A DNA stretch of 64,000 nt, taken from NCBI GenBank assembly GCA_046350255.1, contig JAXMAV010000019.1, positions 118,085 through 182,084 of the forward strand. Direction: 5' to 3'. The notes beneath the pieces are model-generated. The model did no database searches. It was not told the origin of the DNA and worked only from the letters and a program-made list of their open reading frames with translations. The position numbers and the translations under genes were made by a program. The stretch is from CALDUY01 sp046350255. Lineage in GTDB: Bacteria > Planctomycetota > Planctomycetia > Gemmatales > Gemmataceae. Positions within the stretch are counted from its first letter, which is position 1. The number at the start of each line of letters is the position of its first letter. Of this stretch, positions 1 through 8,451 are shown in pieces.

Positions 1-2
1 CC

Positions 3-1232
3 GGCAACATCATCGCTGGCAATCGTCCTGGCATCAACCGGCCCGACAACAGCACCAACATCAACAACCGGCCGATCATCAACCGCCCCAACTGGGGGAA
101 CAACACCGTTATCGGTGGCGGCAACAGTTTCGTCAACAACCGGCCGATCACGATCAATCGACCGGAGTACAACATCAACAACATCAACAACTCCATCCAC
201 CAGAACACGGTGGTCAACAAGAACATCGTGAACCGGGTCGGGCCCAATTATCGCCCCGGCTGGGGTGGAGCCGCCATCGGGGGCGCCATCGGCACGGTCT
301 ATCCAGGTGCAGTGGGGGCTGTGGTGGCGCAGCCCAGTTATCCCGTGGTGGGGCCCACCTATCTCGGTCCGTCCTGGGGTGGTTACGCTCCCATGGGTGG
401 ATTCGGCTACGGCGGCTACGGCGGCTGGTACGACGACGGATTCGTCTCTCCCTTCGCCAGGTGGGGAGGCGACTGGCAACCAAACTTCTGGGGCGGTCTT
501 GCCGGGGCTGCCACCAGTTTGCTTGCCATGAACGCGCTGACGCCCTCCTCCGTCGTCTACCAGAACCCTTACCCCGTCCCGGTGCCCGTGGCGACAGCGA
601 CGGTGGCCCCGGCGACCACTCCGCCTCCCATTCCTGCCGAGCTGGATTATTCTCGCCCCATCGAGGTGCCGACCGCGAAGCAGGCCGCCACGCTCGACGA
701 AGAGATCATCCAGCTGGGTATGCGGACCTTCGAGGATGCGCGGACGGAGTTCAAGAAGGGTAACTACGTCCAGGCGCAGGACCTTGTCGAAAAGGCGATT
801 CGCCTGGTTCCTGGTGACACCTCCATGCACGAGGTTCGTGCCCTGACCCTCTTCGCACAGAAAAAGTACGAGGAATCGGCCGGGACCATCTACGCCGTGC
901 TGAGCGCTGGCCCCGGCTCGACCTGGGAGTCGATCAGCACGTTGTATCCCAACCAGGACACCTACGCGGCTCAGTTGCACGCGCTCGAGGATTCGATTCG
1001 GGCAGGCGGCAACGAACCGTGGCGCCACTTCCTGCTGGCCTACCAGTACATGGTGCTCGACGAGCGCGAGGCCGCCCTCGAGGAGTTCCGCCTGGCAGCA
1101 GCGAACGAGAAGGACAAGGTGTCGCCGAAGTTGGTGGCGCTGCTCGAGAAAGCCCTGGGCAAGGATGCCACCAAGGAAGGTGGAGCGGGAACGCCGCGTG
1201 GCGATGTCAAGGATGCAAGCCAGACGCCCTGA
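3..1232 (+). CDS. Asn-rich, TPR-containing hypothetical protein (5' partial)
   Basis: The reading frame is open from the window edge, so the start lies upstream; a GTG at 210 would leave out about 69 in-frame codons. The visible N-terminal part is very rich in Asn, Arg, Pro and Ile, with recurring NNRP/INRP units. A Gly/Tyr/Trp-rich low-complexity stretch and a Pro-rich linker follow. The last ~170 residues look like TPR-type helical pairs (for example EFKKGNYVQAQDLVEKAI and the next helix around LFAQKKYEESA). Similar Asn-rich plus TPR proteins are common in planctomycetes, but no specific role is known to me. It is convergent with the next gene, with a shared terminator hairpin between them. 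Confidence 0.75.
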   Translation, partial: GNIIAGNRPGINRPDNSTNINNRPIINRPNWGNNTVIGGGNSFVNNRPITINRPEYNINNINNSIHQNTVVNKNIVNRVGPNYRPGWGGAAIGGAIGTVYPGAVGAVVAQPSYPVVGPTYLGPSWGGYAPMGGFGYGGYGGWYDDGFVSPFARWGGDWQPNFWGGLAGAATSLLAMNALTPSSVVYQNPYPVPVPVATATVAPATTPPPIPAELDYSRPIEVPTAKQAATLDEEIIQLGMRTFEDARTEFKKGNYVQAQDLVEKAIRLVPGDTSMHEVRALTLFAQKKYEESAGTIYAVLSAGPGSTWESISTLYPNQDTYAAQLHALEDSIRAGGNEPWRHFLLAYQYMVLDEREAALEEFRLAAANEKDKVSPKLVALLEKALGKDATKEGGAGTPRGDVKDASQTP

Positions 1233-1259
1233 CCGGGTTTGCTATATCCTGTAAAGCAA

Positions 1260-1286
1260 CGAGGGGCGTCCAGGTGACGCCCCTCG
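1260..1286. terminator. Bidirectional terminator hairpin
   Basis: A perfect 11-bp stem (cgaggggcgtc paired with gacgcccctcg) with a 5-base loop lies between two convergent genes ending at 1232 and 1297. There is no long T run, so intrinsic termination is inferred from position and stem strength. Confidence 0.6.
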
Positions 1287-1296
1287 CCTTGCGCCA

Positions 1297-2271
1297 TCAC
1301 GGTGCCTGGAAGTGTTCGAGGATGTGATGCAGTGCGTCGGCCAGGTGGAATGCCGCCGTGTAGTGCCCGGCATCGTACCAGTGGATGGCCTGCCTGCCGG
1401 AGGCCTCCCAGAGCATCTGGGCCATGCTGGGCGGAACGATCTCGTCCTGGCGCGCCGCCAGGATCAGTAGCTTGCGGTTCTTCAGATTGCTTGCGTAGGT
1501 GAGCGGGTCGATCGGCTCGATCACCTTCTTCATCGCCTCCCGGCTGACGCCCATGAGTTCAAACATGCGAATCCAGGGCTTGGCCAGGGGATGGCTGGCG
1601 TACCCGTCGATGAAGCCACCCCCACCCAGCAGCACGCAGACGCGGCCCAGGCGCGGCTCCATCGAGCCGGTCAGCGCGCTCAGGAAGCTGCCCAGGCTGG
1701 TGCCGGTGATACCCAGCCGGTTGGGGTCGAGTTCAGGGCGCGAGGCGAGCCAGGCGGTGGCCACGCGCAGATCGAGCACGGTTTGAGTGACGGCGGCCAC
1801 GGTGTGGGGCAGGTTGGGTGACATGAGCCGCAACTTGCTGCCGGCGGGGCGGCGCGGCCCATAGTAGGCCATCTGCACGAACAGGCCAGCGATACCGTTG
1901 CTGGCCAGGTACGTGGAGATGTGGCGCGATAACGCCTGATTGCCTCCGGTGATGTCCAGGACGATGACCCCTGGGAAGGGGCCCTTGCCCTGGGGGACGT
2001 AATATTCGGCGTGGACGGTATTGTTTTCCGGGGTCGACGTCTTCACCGGCGAGGGATAGCGCAGCCGGTAGACCTTCACCCCGATGGCGGGCATGGTCGT
2101 CTTCAGATCCATTTCGTAGGCAAACGGCCGTTCGTCAAGCCGGAAGCGGGCCGGCACCTCTTTCTGGTTGTCGGCCGGTCGGACCTGGAAAGTTCCTTTT
2201 TCAACGATTTCAGCGGCACTCGCCGTGGGAATTAGCGACAATGTGACAGTAAGTGCAAGTAATACTCGCAT
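1297..2271 (-). CDS. Exported alpha/beta hydrolase (acetyl-xylan esterase/dienelactone hydrolase-like)
   Basis: This 324-residue protein starts at the ATG giving MRVLLALTVTLSLIPTASA, a clean signal peptide; a longer frame from 2319 would put 16 residues in front of it. The nucleophile elbow GTSLGS (G-x-S-x-G) is central. A candidate Asp sits in AARQDEIVPP and a candidate His in AGHYTAAFH, giving the usual Ser-Asp-His order. The overall pattern (a strand-rich N-terminus, then VIVLDITGG, then helices) fits the secreted esterase/dienelactone hydrolase families found in planctomycetes. The substrate cannot be told; a carbohydrate or xenobiotic ester is an inference. It is transcribed divergently from the REC-phosphatase gene. 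Confidence 0.8.
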   Translation of the reverse strand: MRVLLALTVTLSLIPTASAAEIVEKGTFQVRPADNQKEVPARFRLDERPFAYEMDLKTTMPAIGVKVYRLRYPSPVKTSTPENNTVHAEYYVPQGKGPFPGVIVLDITGGNQALSRHISTYLASNGIAGLFVQMAYYGPRRPAGSKLRLMSPNLPHTVAAVTQTVLDLRVATAWLASRPELDPNRLGITGTSLGSFLSALTGSMEPRLGRVCVLLGGGGFIDGYASHPLAKPWIRMFELMGVSREAMKKVIEPIDPLTYASNLKNRKLLILAARQDEIVPPSMAQMLWEASGRQAIHWYDAGHYTAAFHLADALHHILEHFQAP

Positions 2272-2494
2272 CGACGAAACCTCGGCACTGCGGCGCGTGG
2301 GGAGACACTTCGACTCCACGCTCCAGTATCGGCCATCGGTCCACGGCTCGCAAGGGGGCGCTGGGGAAATCCACCGGAGTTTCCATGGCTGCCTCCCCTA
2401 GAGACAACCGCGTGTCGAGTGGTTAGGATGTAGTCGCCAGTCCGTCGGATGGAGATTCAGCGGATTGTCTCAATACGTCAGGGGGCCCCAGCCC

Positions 2495-3679
2495 ATGTTC
2501 CCCACACGATGTTCACTGCTCCTGGTCGATGACGACCCAGCCTGTCGTACCCTTCTCCGGCGCTACCTGCTGCCGCACAACTTTGAGATCATCGACGCAC
2601 CCACCGGAGCCGAGGCTCTGGGATTACTGCGCGACCACAAGGTAGACCTGGTGCTGCTCGACGTGGAAATGCCAGACCTCGGCGGATTAGAGGTCCTACG
2701 CGCGCTGCGCCAGCGCCACACCCCGGCAGAGCTTCCCGTGATGATGGCCACGGTCAAGGATCGCAGCAGCGACGTGGTGGAAGCCCTTCGCTGCGGCGCG
2801 AATGATTATGTGACCAAGCCATTCGACCTCCCCGTGGTGCTGGCCCGGGTGCAGATGCAGCGGTCGCTCAAGCAGGCGATCGATCACGCCCGGCACCTCG
2901 AGCAGCACCTCTCGCAGCGCAACTTGGAGCTGGAGCAAACCAACCGGCGCATGCGCCAGGAACTGGAAGCCGCCGCTCGGGTGCAGGCGGCCCTGCTCCC
3001 CACCAGCCCGCCGCGCCTGCCGCAAGTCTCGTTCTGCTGGCACTATCGCCCCTGTGCAGAACTGGCTGGCGACCTGCTGGGAGTGGTCGAACTCCCCGGC
3101 GATCGGGCCTGCCTGTATGTCCTCGATGTGATCAATCATGGGGTCAAGGCAGCTCTCCTGGCCGTCATGATCAATCGCGTGCTGTGCCGGCTACTGTCCG
3201 AGGGCGAGCGCGCAATCAGCCCGCCCCAGGTGGCCGCCAATCTCGACCGGGAGTTTCCCTGGAACGACCGCACCGAGCAGTTCTTCACCTTGCTTCTGGG
3301 CGTACTGGACGTGCCAGGCCGCGAGTTCCGCTACATCAGCGCGGGGCAACCCGGCCCGGTTGTGGTCGATGCCCGCGGCAACCCCCGCAACTTCCGGGTG
3401 CCGGGCCGGCCCATCGGCCTGGGCGAGGACACCTACGAGGAGTATTCGCTTACCCTCGCGCCCGGCGATCGGATGTACCTCTACACCGACGGGCTTACCG
3501 ACGTGATGAACCGCGACATGCACCGCATCGGCGAGGAACGTTGCTTGCAACTGCTGGGACAGTTGCGCTCTCGCACCCTGGCCGAAAGCGTGAGCGAGTT
3601 GCTGAATACCGTGGAAGCCTGGGCTGCTCCAGATCAGCCCCACGACGACATTTCTCTCATTGCGGTGGAGATGCTCTAA
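2495..3679 (+). CDS. Response regulator with SpoIIE/RsbU-type PP2C phosphatase output
   Basis: The 394-residue protein has an N-terminal receiver domain (acidic LLVDDDP, phospho-acceptor Asp in LVLLDVEMPD, Lys in YVTKPFD), a short coiled coil (~residues 120-165), then a SpoIIE-type Ser/Thr phosphatase domain with PTSPPRLPQV, AGDLLGVVEL, NHGVKAALLAV and the C-terminal PHDDISLIAVE. ATG 2495 is preferred over the upstream TTG because an AGGGGG lies about 9 bases before it. Such proteins usually dephosphorylate anti-anti-sigma factors in partner-switching pathways; no STAS partner is in view. Only 24 bases separate it from the hybrid kinase gene, so the two are probably co-transcribed and may form one pathway. 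Confidence 0.88.
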   Translation: MFPTRCSLLLVDDDPACRTLLRRYLLPHNFEIIDAPTGAEALGLLRDHKVDLVLLDVEMPDLGGLEVLRALRQRHTPAELPVMMATVKDRSSDVVEALRCGANDYVTKPFDLPVVLARVQMQRSLKQAIDHARHLEQHLSQRNLELEQTNRRMRQELEAAARVQAALLPTSPPRLPQVSFCWHYRPCAELAGDLLGVVELPGDRACLYVLDVINHGVKAALLAVMINRVLCRLLSEGERAISPPQVAANLDREFPWNDRTEQFFTLLLGVLDVPGREFRYISAGQPGPVVVDARGNPRNFRVPGRPIGLGEDTYEEYSLTLAPGDRMYLYTDGLTDVMNRDMHRIGEERCLQLLGQLRSRTLAESVSELLNTVEAWAAPDQPHDDISLIAVEML

Positions 3680-3703
3680 CGACCAGGGCAGGAGTCTCCT
3701 CGG

Positions 3704-6427
3704 ATGAACCCCAGGCTCTTTCAGGCACTGGTCGAGCACAGCCCCGAAGCCGTGATGGTGCTGGATGCCGAGGGGATCGTGCAGTATGCCAGCTCCGCCA
3801 CGACCACGGTGTTCGGGTTCTCGCCCGAGCAGGCGCGGGGCCGTCGCTTCTTCCGGCTCATTCGGCCCGACGACGCCCCCACCCTGCTCAACCTCTTCGA
3901 GGTCTGCCTGCAGCGCCCGGGGCACGTGGTGCTGGTCTCCGGCTACTACACCCATCACGTGAGCCAGGACGTTCTTTACGGCGAAGGTCGGCTCAATAAC
4001 CGTCTGAATGACCCGGACATTCAGGGCGTTCTGTTCTCCTTCCGCGAGTTATCAGCAGAAAGCATCGCCGCCGAGGACTGGGGACGCGAGCACAGCCTGC
4101 AGGTGGCAGTGATGAACGCCCTGCCCGATCAGATCTACGTGAAGAACCGCAACGGTCGGCTGGTCACCGCCAACCAAGCGGCCGTACGGATGCGCGGCTG
4201 TAGTTCGGTCGCCGAGCTGGTCGGTCGCACCGATTTCGCCTTCTTCCCGCGCGAACTGGCCGAGCGCTTCGCCTCCGACGAGGGAGAGGTGATGCGCCTC
4301 GATCGCCCCTCGCTGAACCAGGAATGGTACCTGGCCGGGAAACGCCAGACCGATGGCCGCTGGTACTCCATCAGCCGCGTGCCCCTGCGCGACCCCGATG
4401 GTGCCGTGGTTGGCCTGGTCGGCATGTGTCACGACATCACCGAACGCCGCCGCGCCACTGACGAGCTTCGGGTGGCCAAGGAAGCCGCCGAGGCTGCCAG
4501 CCGAGCCAAGAGTGAGTTCCTGGCCAACATGAGCCACGAGATTCGCACGCCGATGAACGGTATCCTCGGCATGACCGAGCTGACGCTCGACACCGACCTG
4601 ACCCCGGTGCAACGCGAGTATCTCCAGACCGTCCAGACCTCGGCCGAGGCGCTCCTGAGCATTCTTGACGACATTCTTGATTACTCCAAGATCGAGGCCG
4701 GCAAGCTGCACCTGGAGTTGACCCGGTTCAGTCTCCGCGATGGCCTCACCGATTCGCTCCGCGCCCTGGGGTTGCGCGCCGGCCAGAAGGGGCTCGAGCT
4801 AGTCTGCCAGATCGCCCCGTCACTACCCGATCGGCTGATGGGCGATCTCGGCCGGTTGCGCCAGATCCTGGTCAACCTCGTCGGCAATGCCATCAAGTTC
4901 ACCCACCAGGGCGAGGTGGTGGTTGAGGTGGCCCGGGCCGACGAGTTCCCACCCTCGGAGCACGAAATCGGCCTGGCCTTCACGGTGCGCGACACGGGGA
5001 TCGGCATCCCTCCGGACAAGCTCGCCCGCATCTTCGAGCCGTTCGTACAGGCCGATACTTCTACCACCCGGCGCTACGGCGGCACCGGCCTGGGTCTGGC
5101 CATCACATCGCAGCTGGTGGACCTGATGGGCGGCCGCATCCAGGTCGAAAGTACCCCGGGGGTCGGCAGCCGCTTCACCTTCACGGCGCGCCTGGGTCTG
5201 GCCCCACTGGCCGATTCGGGTTTCACATTGCCTCTGCCGTTGAAGGGCCTGGCCGTCCTCATCGTCGAAGACAACGCCACCTCGGCCCAGGTTCTCGAAG
5301 AGTCTCTCAAGGGCTGGGGGATGTACCCCCTGGTGGTGGGAACCGCCACCGAGGCGCTGGAGATGCTGCACCGCCATGGCCCGAGTTTCTCGCTGGCCCT
5401 CATCGACTCGGACTTGCCCGACATGAACGGGCTGCAGCTTATCCGTCACGTCCGCGCCATGGGCCCCGCAGTGCATCCCGGAGTGATCCTGCTTTCCGCT
5501 CGCAGCTGGTCCGAATTGCCGTTCAGCGATCTGCAACTCGACGTGGCCGGCTTCCTGCTCAAACCGTTCAAGCAGTCTTCACTGCTGGATGCCATCCTGG
5601 CCGCGCTTGACCTGGCAACGCCCCCCCCCACCCAGGCTCCCGGTCAGGCGACCCGCTTCCCCCGTGCCAGCCGGCCAATGCAGATCTTGCTGGCCGAGGA
5701 TCATCCCGTGAATCAACGGCTGGCCGTCCTGGTGCTCGAGAAGATGGGCCACACCGTCGAGGTGGCCTCACACGGCCGCATGGTGCTGGAGAAGCTCGTC
5801 ACCCAACGGTTCGACCTGATTCTCATGGACGTGCAGATGCCGGAAATGGACGGCTTCGAGGCGACGGCCGCCATCCGCGCCCAGGAGCGCACCACCGGCC
5901 AGCATCTGCGCATTATCGGCCTGACTGCCCACGCGATGAAGGGCGACCGCCAGCGCTGCCTGGAGGCCGGCATGGACGGCTACCTGACCAAGCCGATTCG
6001 CGTCGGCGAACTGCACGCCGTCATCGAGCAGGATCCCAGCTCGCCTACTGCTCACCCCGCGCCAGGGCAAGCTACCGAGGTCCTCTTCGACGAGACGGAA
6101 GCCCTGGCCGCCTCCGGAGGTGACCGCGACGTCCTGCGTTGCCGGATCGAACTGTACCTGGAATCAGCCGCCGCCGACTTGCCCGCCTTGCAAGCCGCCA
6201 TGACCGCCGGCAAGCCAGAACAGGTGCGCTCGTTGGCGCATCGTTTCCAGGCGCAGATGGGCGCCTTTTCAGAACGAGGTCGCCAGACACTGCGAGACCT
6301 GGAGACTCTGGCCCGCTCCGGCTCACTCGATGCGATGGCTCCTGTGATGGAAGCCTTGCACGTGGAGGCGCACAGCCTGCACCAGGCACTCAACGCCTGG
6401 CTAGCGCGAAATCTTCCCGAAGGTTAA
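3704..6427 (+). CDS. PAS-PAS hybrid histidine kinase with two receivers and an HPt domain
   Basis: A soluble 907-residue phosphorelay protein. PAS domains lie at about residues 1-120 and 130-250. The dimerisation box MSHEIRTPMNG has the phospho-accepting His at 278. The ATPase domain has its N box around NLVGNAIKFT (~391-400) and G boxes TGIGIP and GGTGLGLA. Receiver 1 (~515-630) has Asp 568 and Lys 620; receiver 2 (~658-780) has Asp 709 and Lys 763. A C-terminal HPt domain has candidate His 846 in LAHRFQAQMGAF. No membrane segments are seen, so it senses cytoplasmic signals. A GGAG lies upstream of the ATG. It probably works with the preceding REC-phosphatase, inferred from the 24-base spacing. 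Confidence 0.92.
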   Translation: MNPRLFQALVEHSPEAVMVLDAEGIVQYASSATTTVFGFSPEQARGRRFFRLIRPDDAPTLLNLFEVCLQRPGHVVLVSGYYTHHVSQDVLYGEGRLNNRLNDPDIQGVLFSFRELSAESIAAEDWGREHSLQVAVMNALPDQIYVKNRNGRLVTANQAAVRMRGCSSVAELVGRTDFAFFPRELAERFASDEGEVMRLDRPSLNQEWYLAGKRQTDGRWYSISRVPLRDPDGAVVGLVGMCHDITERRRATDELRVAKEAAEAASRAKSEFLANMSHEIRTPMNGILGMTELTLDTDLTPVQREYLQTVQTSAEALLSILDDILDYSKIEAGKLHLELTRFSLRDGLTDSLRALGLRAGQKGLELVCQIAPSLPDRLMGDLGRLRQILVNLVGNAIKFTHQGEVVVEVARADEFPPSEHEIGLAFTVRDTGIGIPPDKLARIFEPFVQADTSTTRRYGGTGLGLAITSQLVDLMGGRIQVESTPGVGSRFTFTARLGLAPLADSGFTLPLPLKGLAVLIVEDNATSAQVLEESLKGWGMYPLVVGTATEALEMLHRHGPSFSLALIDSDLPDMNGLQLIRHVRAMGPAVHPGVILLSARSWSELPFSDLQLDVAGFLLKPFKQSSLLDAILAALDLATPPPTQAPGQATRFPRASRPMQILLAEDHPVNQRLAVLVLEKMGHTVEVASHGRMVLEKLVTQRFDLILMDVQMPEMDGFEATAAIRAQERTTGQHLRIIGLTAHAMKGDRQRCLEAGMDGYLTKPIRVGELHAVIEQDPSSPTAHPAPGQATEVLFDETEALAASGGDRDVLRCRIELYLESAAADLPALQAAMTAGKPEQVRSLAHRFQAQMGAFSERGRQTLRDLETLARSGSLDAMAPVMEALHVEAHSLHQALNAWLARNLPEG

Positions 6428-6507
6428 CCCCCGCGCAGACTCCATCGCGCCCATCGCATAAGATGAAAACACCGTGTTCGGGCACTCCTTCCACCGCCCA
6501 GAAACCC

Positions 6508-6579
6508 GGGCCCATAGCTCAACGGCAGAGCGCGGGACTCATAATCCCTTGGTTGCAGGTTCGAATCCTGCTGGGCCCA
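6508..6579 (+). tRNA. tRNA with CAT anticodon (probably Ile2, possibly elongator Met)
   Basis: Folding by eye gives a full cloverleaf. Acceptor GGGCCCA pairs with TGGGCCC; D stem is GCTC/GAGC; the anticodon loop CTCATAA (6538-6544) has CAT at 6540-6542; T stem GCAGG/CCTGC encloses TTCGAAT; discriminator is A6579. The outermost anticodon-stem pair is a C-T mismatch. CCA is not encoded. The surrounding GACTCATAATC and CTTGGT resemble tRNA-Ile2, whose C34 is modified to lysidine by TilS, more than elongator Met; I cannot settle this without a profile search. Its 3' half is the integration site of the downstream island. Confidence 0.93.
6538..6579 (+). repeat. Left attachment core (attL) inside the tRNA gene
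   Basis: The 42 bases from the anticodon loop to the discriminator base recur at 32163-32204 (one or two differences) and at 37293-37334 (a few differences). The repeated part is exactly the 3' portion of a tRNA, the usual target of tyrosine integrases, and an integrase gene starts 122 bases downstream. Confidence 0.85.
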
Positions 6580-6701
6580 CTGGCCGTAACTCCTTATCCC
6601 GGAACCTGGATAGGTTCACCTGACCGGCGTAGGTCAGAGCGGTTTCCTGAAGCGTGAATGCCGGTAATTACCGGCTTCTGCCCTGGAGCATCGTTCTACC
6701 C

Positions 6702-8060
6702 ATGGCTGGACTCCCTTCCCGCATCCCGAAACTGCGTCGTCACAAACCCTCGGCCCGTGCTGTTGTCACCCTGGGCGGCAAGGATTACTACCTCGGTCCC
6801 TGGCCGGTAGGTCACCCAGAACCGTCTCCCGAGATTCGCGAGGAGTACGAGCGGCTCATCCTGGAATGGATGGCGACCGGGCGACGCCAGTCGCCGACTT
6901 CTCCCCAGGCAGTCACCGTCGAGGAACTCCTGGTGCGATTCTGGGAACACGTCGAAACGCACTACCGCCATTCCCCCAGTGGGGAACCGACCAGCGAGGT
7001 CGGCCACTACCGTCTCTCCCTGCGTCCTCTGCGTCACCTCTTTGGCAAACTGCCGGTGACGGAGTTCACGCCGCTGAAGCTGAAGGCGGTGCGCCAGCTG
7101 ATGCTCGAGGGGTATCGGCATCCAAAGTATGGGGAGCAGCCTCCGCTGAGCCGGAAGACGATCAATCAGCGCATGGGTCGGATTGTCCGGGCGATCCGGT
7201 GGGGTGTCCAAGAGGAACTGGTGCCGCCCGTGATCTTGCAGGGGCTCCTCGCGGTCAAGGGACTCCAGAAGGGACGCACTACTGCCCGGGAGATGGAGCC
7301 GATTGCCCCGGTGGATGCCGGCCCGGTCGAGGCCACCCTGCGGCATCTCTCACCCAGTCTGTGCGGACTGGTACGCTTCCAGCTGCACACCGGGGCCCGG
7401 CCCGGCGAAGCGTGTGCCCTGCGCCTGGGGGACATCGACCGTTCTGGTGCGGTGTGGTTCTACCGGCCAACCCGGCACAAGACAGCCTGGCGGGGCAAGG
7501 CACGAATCGTGGCCATCGGTCCGCGCGCCCAGGAAGTGCTTCGGGAGTTCATCGCCATCCGCTGCCCCTGCTGCAGGGTGGAGGGGCGGCCGCCCCGAAT
7601 CGGTTCGCGAGATGGAGCGCGTTGTGGTCCTTGCACGGACCGCCATGAAGATGCTGGCCTGGCGGGCCCCTTTCCCAGGATCGAGGTACAGAAGCCTGAC
7701 TCTGCCTTGTTCTCGCCCGCGCGGGACCGCGCGGAGCGATTCGAGGACAGACGACGCGCGAGAAAGTCGAAGGTACAGCCCTCGCAGCAGTGTCGGAAGA
7801 AACGCCACCCGAAGCGACGGCCCGGGGAGTGTTTCACGTCCAGTTCATATGCTGCTGCTGTTCGCAGGGCTTCCGAACGGGCGGGTGTCGCGCCCTGGTC
7901 ACCGAACCAGCTGCGCCATGCCCTTGCCACCGAGGTTCGGAAGCGGTTCGGCCTGGAGGCCGCCCAGGTCGCTCTCGGGCACAGTCAGGCGAACATCACC
8001 GAGGTGTACGCGGAACGCGACATGACCCTGGCCGAACGTGTCGCGCGGGAGATCGGGTAG
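6702..8060 (+). CDS. Tyrosine-family site-specific integrase
   Basis: A 452-residue recombinase probably responsible for island insertion at the adjacent tRNA. The N-terminal half carries a SAM-like arm/core-binding region. The catalytic domain shows the first Arg in TGARPGEAC, then a long basic Cys-containing insertion (~residues 290-390, with CPCCR and CGPC), then NQLRHALAT, LGHSQ and the putative nucleophile Tyr in ITEVYAERD. The usual H-x-x-R reads N-Q-L-R, a variant I associate with planctomycete integrases. ATG 6702 is chosen over an upstream GTG (6654) because the sequence after it matches the usual basic start. It reads away from the tRNA and is followed by a strong hairpin. Confidence 0.88.
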   Translation: MAGLPSRIPKLRRHKPSARAVVTLGGKDYYLGPWPVGHPEPSPEIREEYERLILEWMATGRRQSPTSPQAVTVEELLVRFWEHVETHYRHSPSGEPTSEVGHYRLSLRPLRHLFGKLPVTEFTPLKLKAVRQLMLEGYRHPKYGEQPPLSRKTINQRMGRIVRAIRWGVQEELVPPVILQGLLAVKGLQKGRTTAREMEPIAPVDAGPVEATLRHLSPSLCGLVRFQLHTGARPGEACALRLGDIDRSGAVWFYRPTRHKTAWRGKARIVAIGPRAQEVLREFIAIRCPCCRVEGRPPRIGSRDGARCGPCTDRHEDAGLAGPFPRIEVQKPDSALFSPARDRAERFEDRRRARKSKVQPSQQCRKKRHPKRRPGECFTSSSYAAAVRRASERAGVAPWSPNQLRHALATEVRKRFGLEAAQVALGHSQANITEVYAERDMTLAERVAREIG

Positions 8061-8101
8061 GCGACCGTTCCGGGAAACTCCTGGAGCATCTTTTCCAGCA
8101 T

Positions 8102-8136
8102 CGGCCCGGGGTTGCGATCCCCGGGCCGGATTCTTC
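8102..8136 (+). terminator. Terminator hairpin after the integrase
   Basis: A perfect 10-bp stem (cggcccgggg with ccccgggccg) and 7-base loop end at 8128 and are followed by a short T-rich stretch (attcttct). It lies 42 bases after the integrase stop and separates it from the restriction-modification operon. Confidence 0.65.
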
Positions 8137-8247
8137 TGGAACTCGCTGGGCAGTGGATCAGGCGCGAAATGAACTGCCAACCTGGGAGCGGGTTGGAAGG
8201 TCTGGTAATGTTTTCGTTTATCGTTGTGGTTTGGATGGGGCTGGGAA

Positions 8248-8448
8248 ATGACGAAACTGAACGACTACGTAAAGATAACCGAGGCGGCTCGACTGCTGGG
8301 TGTCTCGCAAAATACCTTGCGGATGTGGGCTGACGCGGGGAAGGTGAAAGTTCACCGCAACCCGGCCAATAGGTACCGCCTCTTCAAGAGGAACGAACTG
8401 GAAGCATTCCTGCGCAAGGTCGAGCAGATGACCAGGCATGAGGTTTGA
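8248..8448 (+). CDS. MerR/excisionase-like HTH DNA-binding protein
   Basis: A 66-residue protein made almost wholly of one MerR-type winged helix: KITEAARLLGVSQNTLRMWADAGKV, then a wing with HRNPANRYRLFKRNELEAFL. ATG 8248 follows a purine-rich GGGGCTGGGAA. Small proteins of this type act as excisionases/recombination directionality factors or local repressors in mobile elements, or as BldC-like regulators. It sits between integrase and hsdM, with only 3 bases before hsdM, so it may head and regulate the restriction operon. Which of these roles applies cannot be told from sequence. Confidence 0.75.
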   Translation: MTKLNDYVKITEAARLLGVSQNTLRMWADAGKVKVHRNPANRYRLFKRNELEAFLRKVEQMTRHEV

Positions 8449-8451
8449 TCG

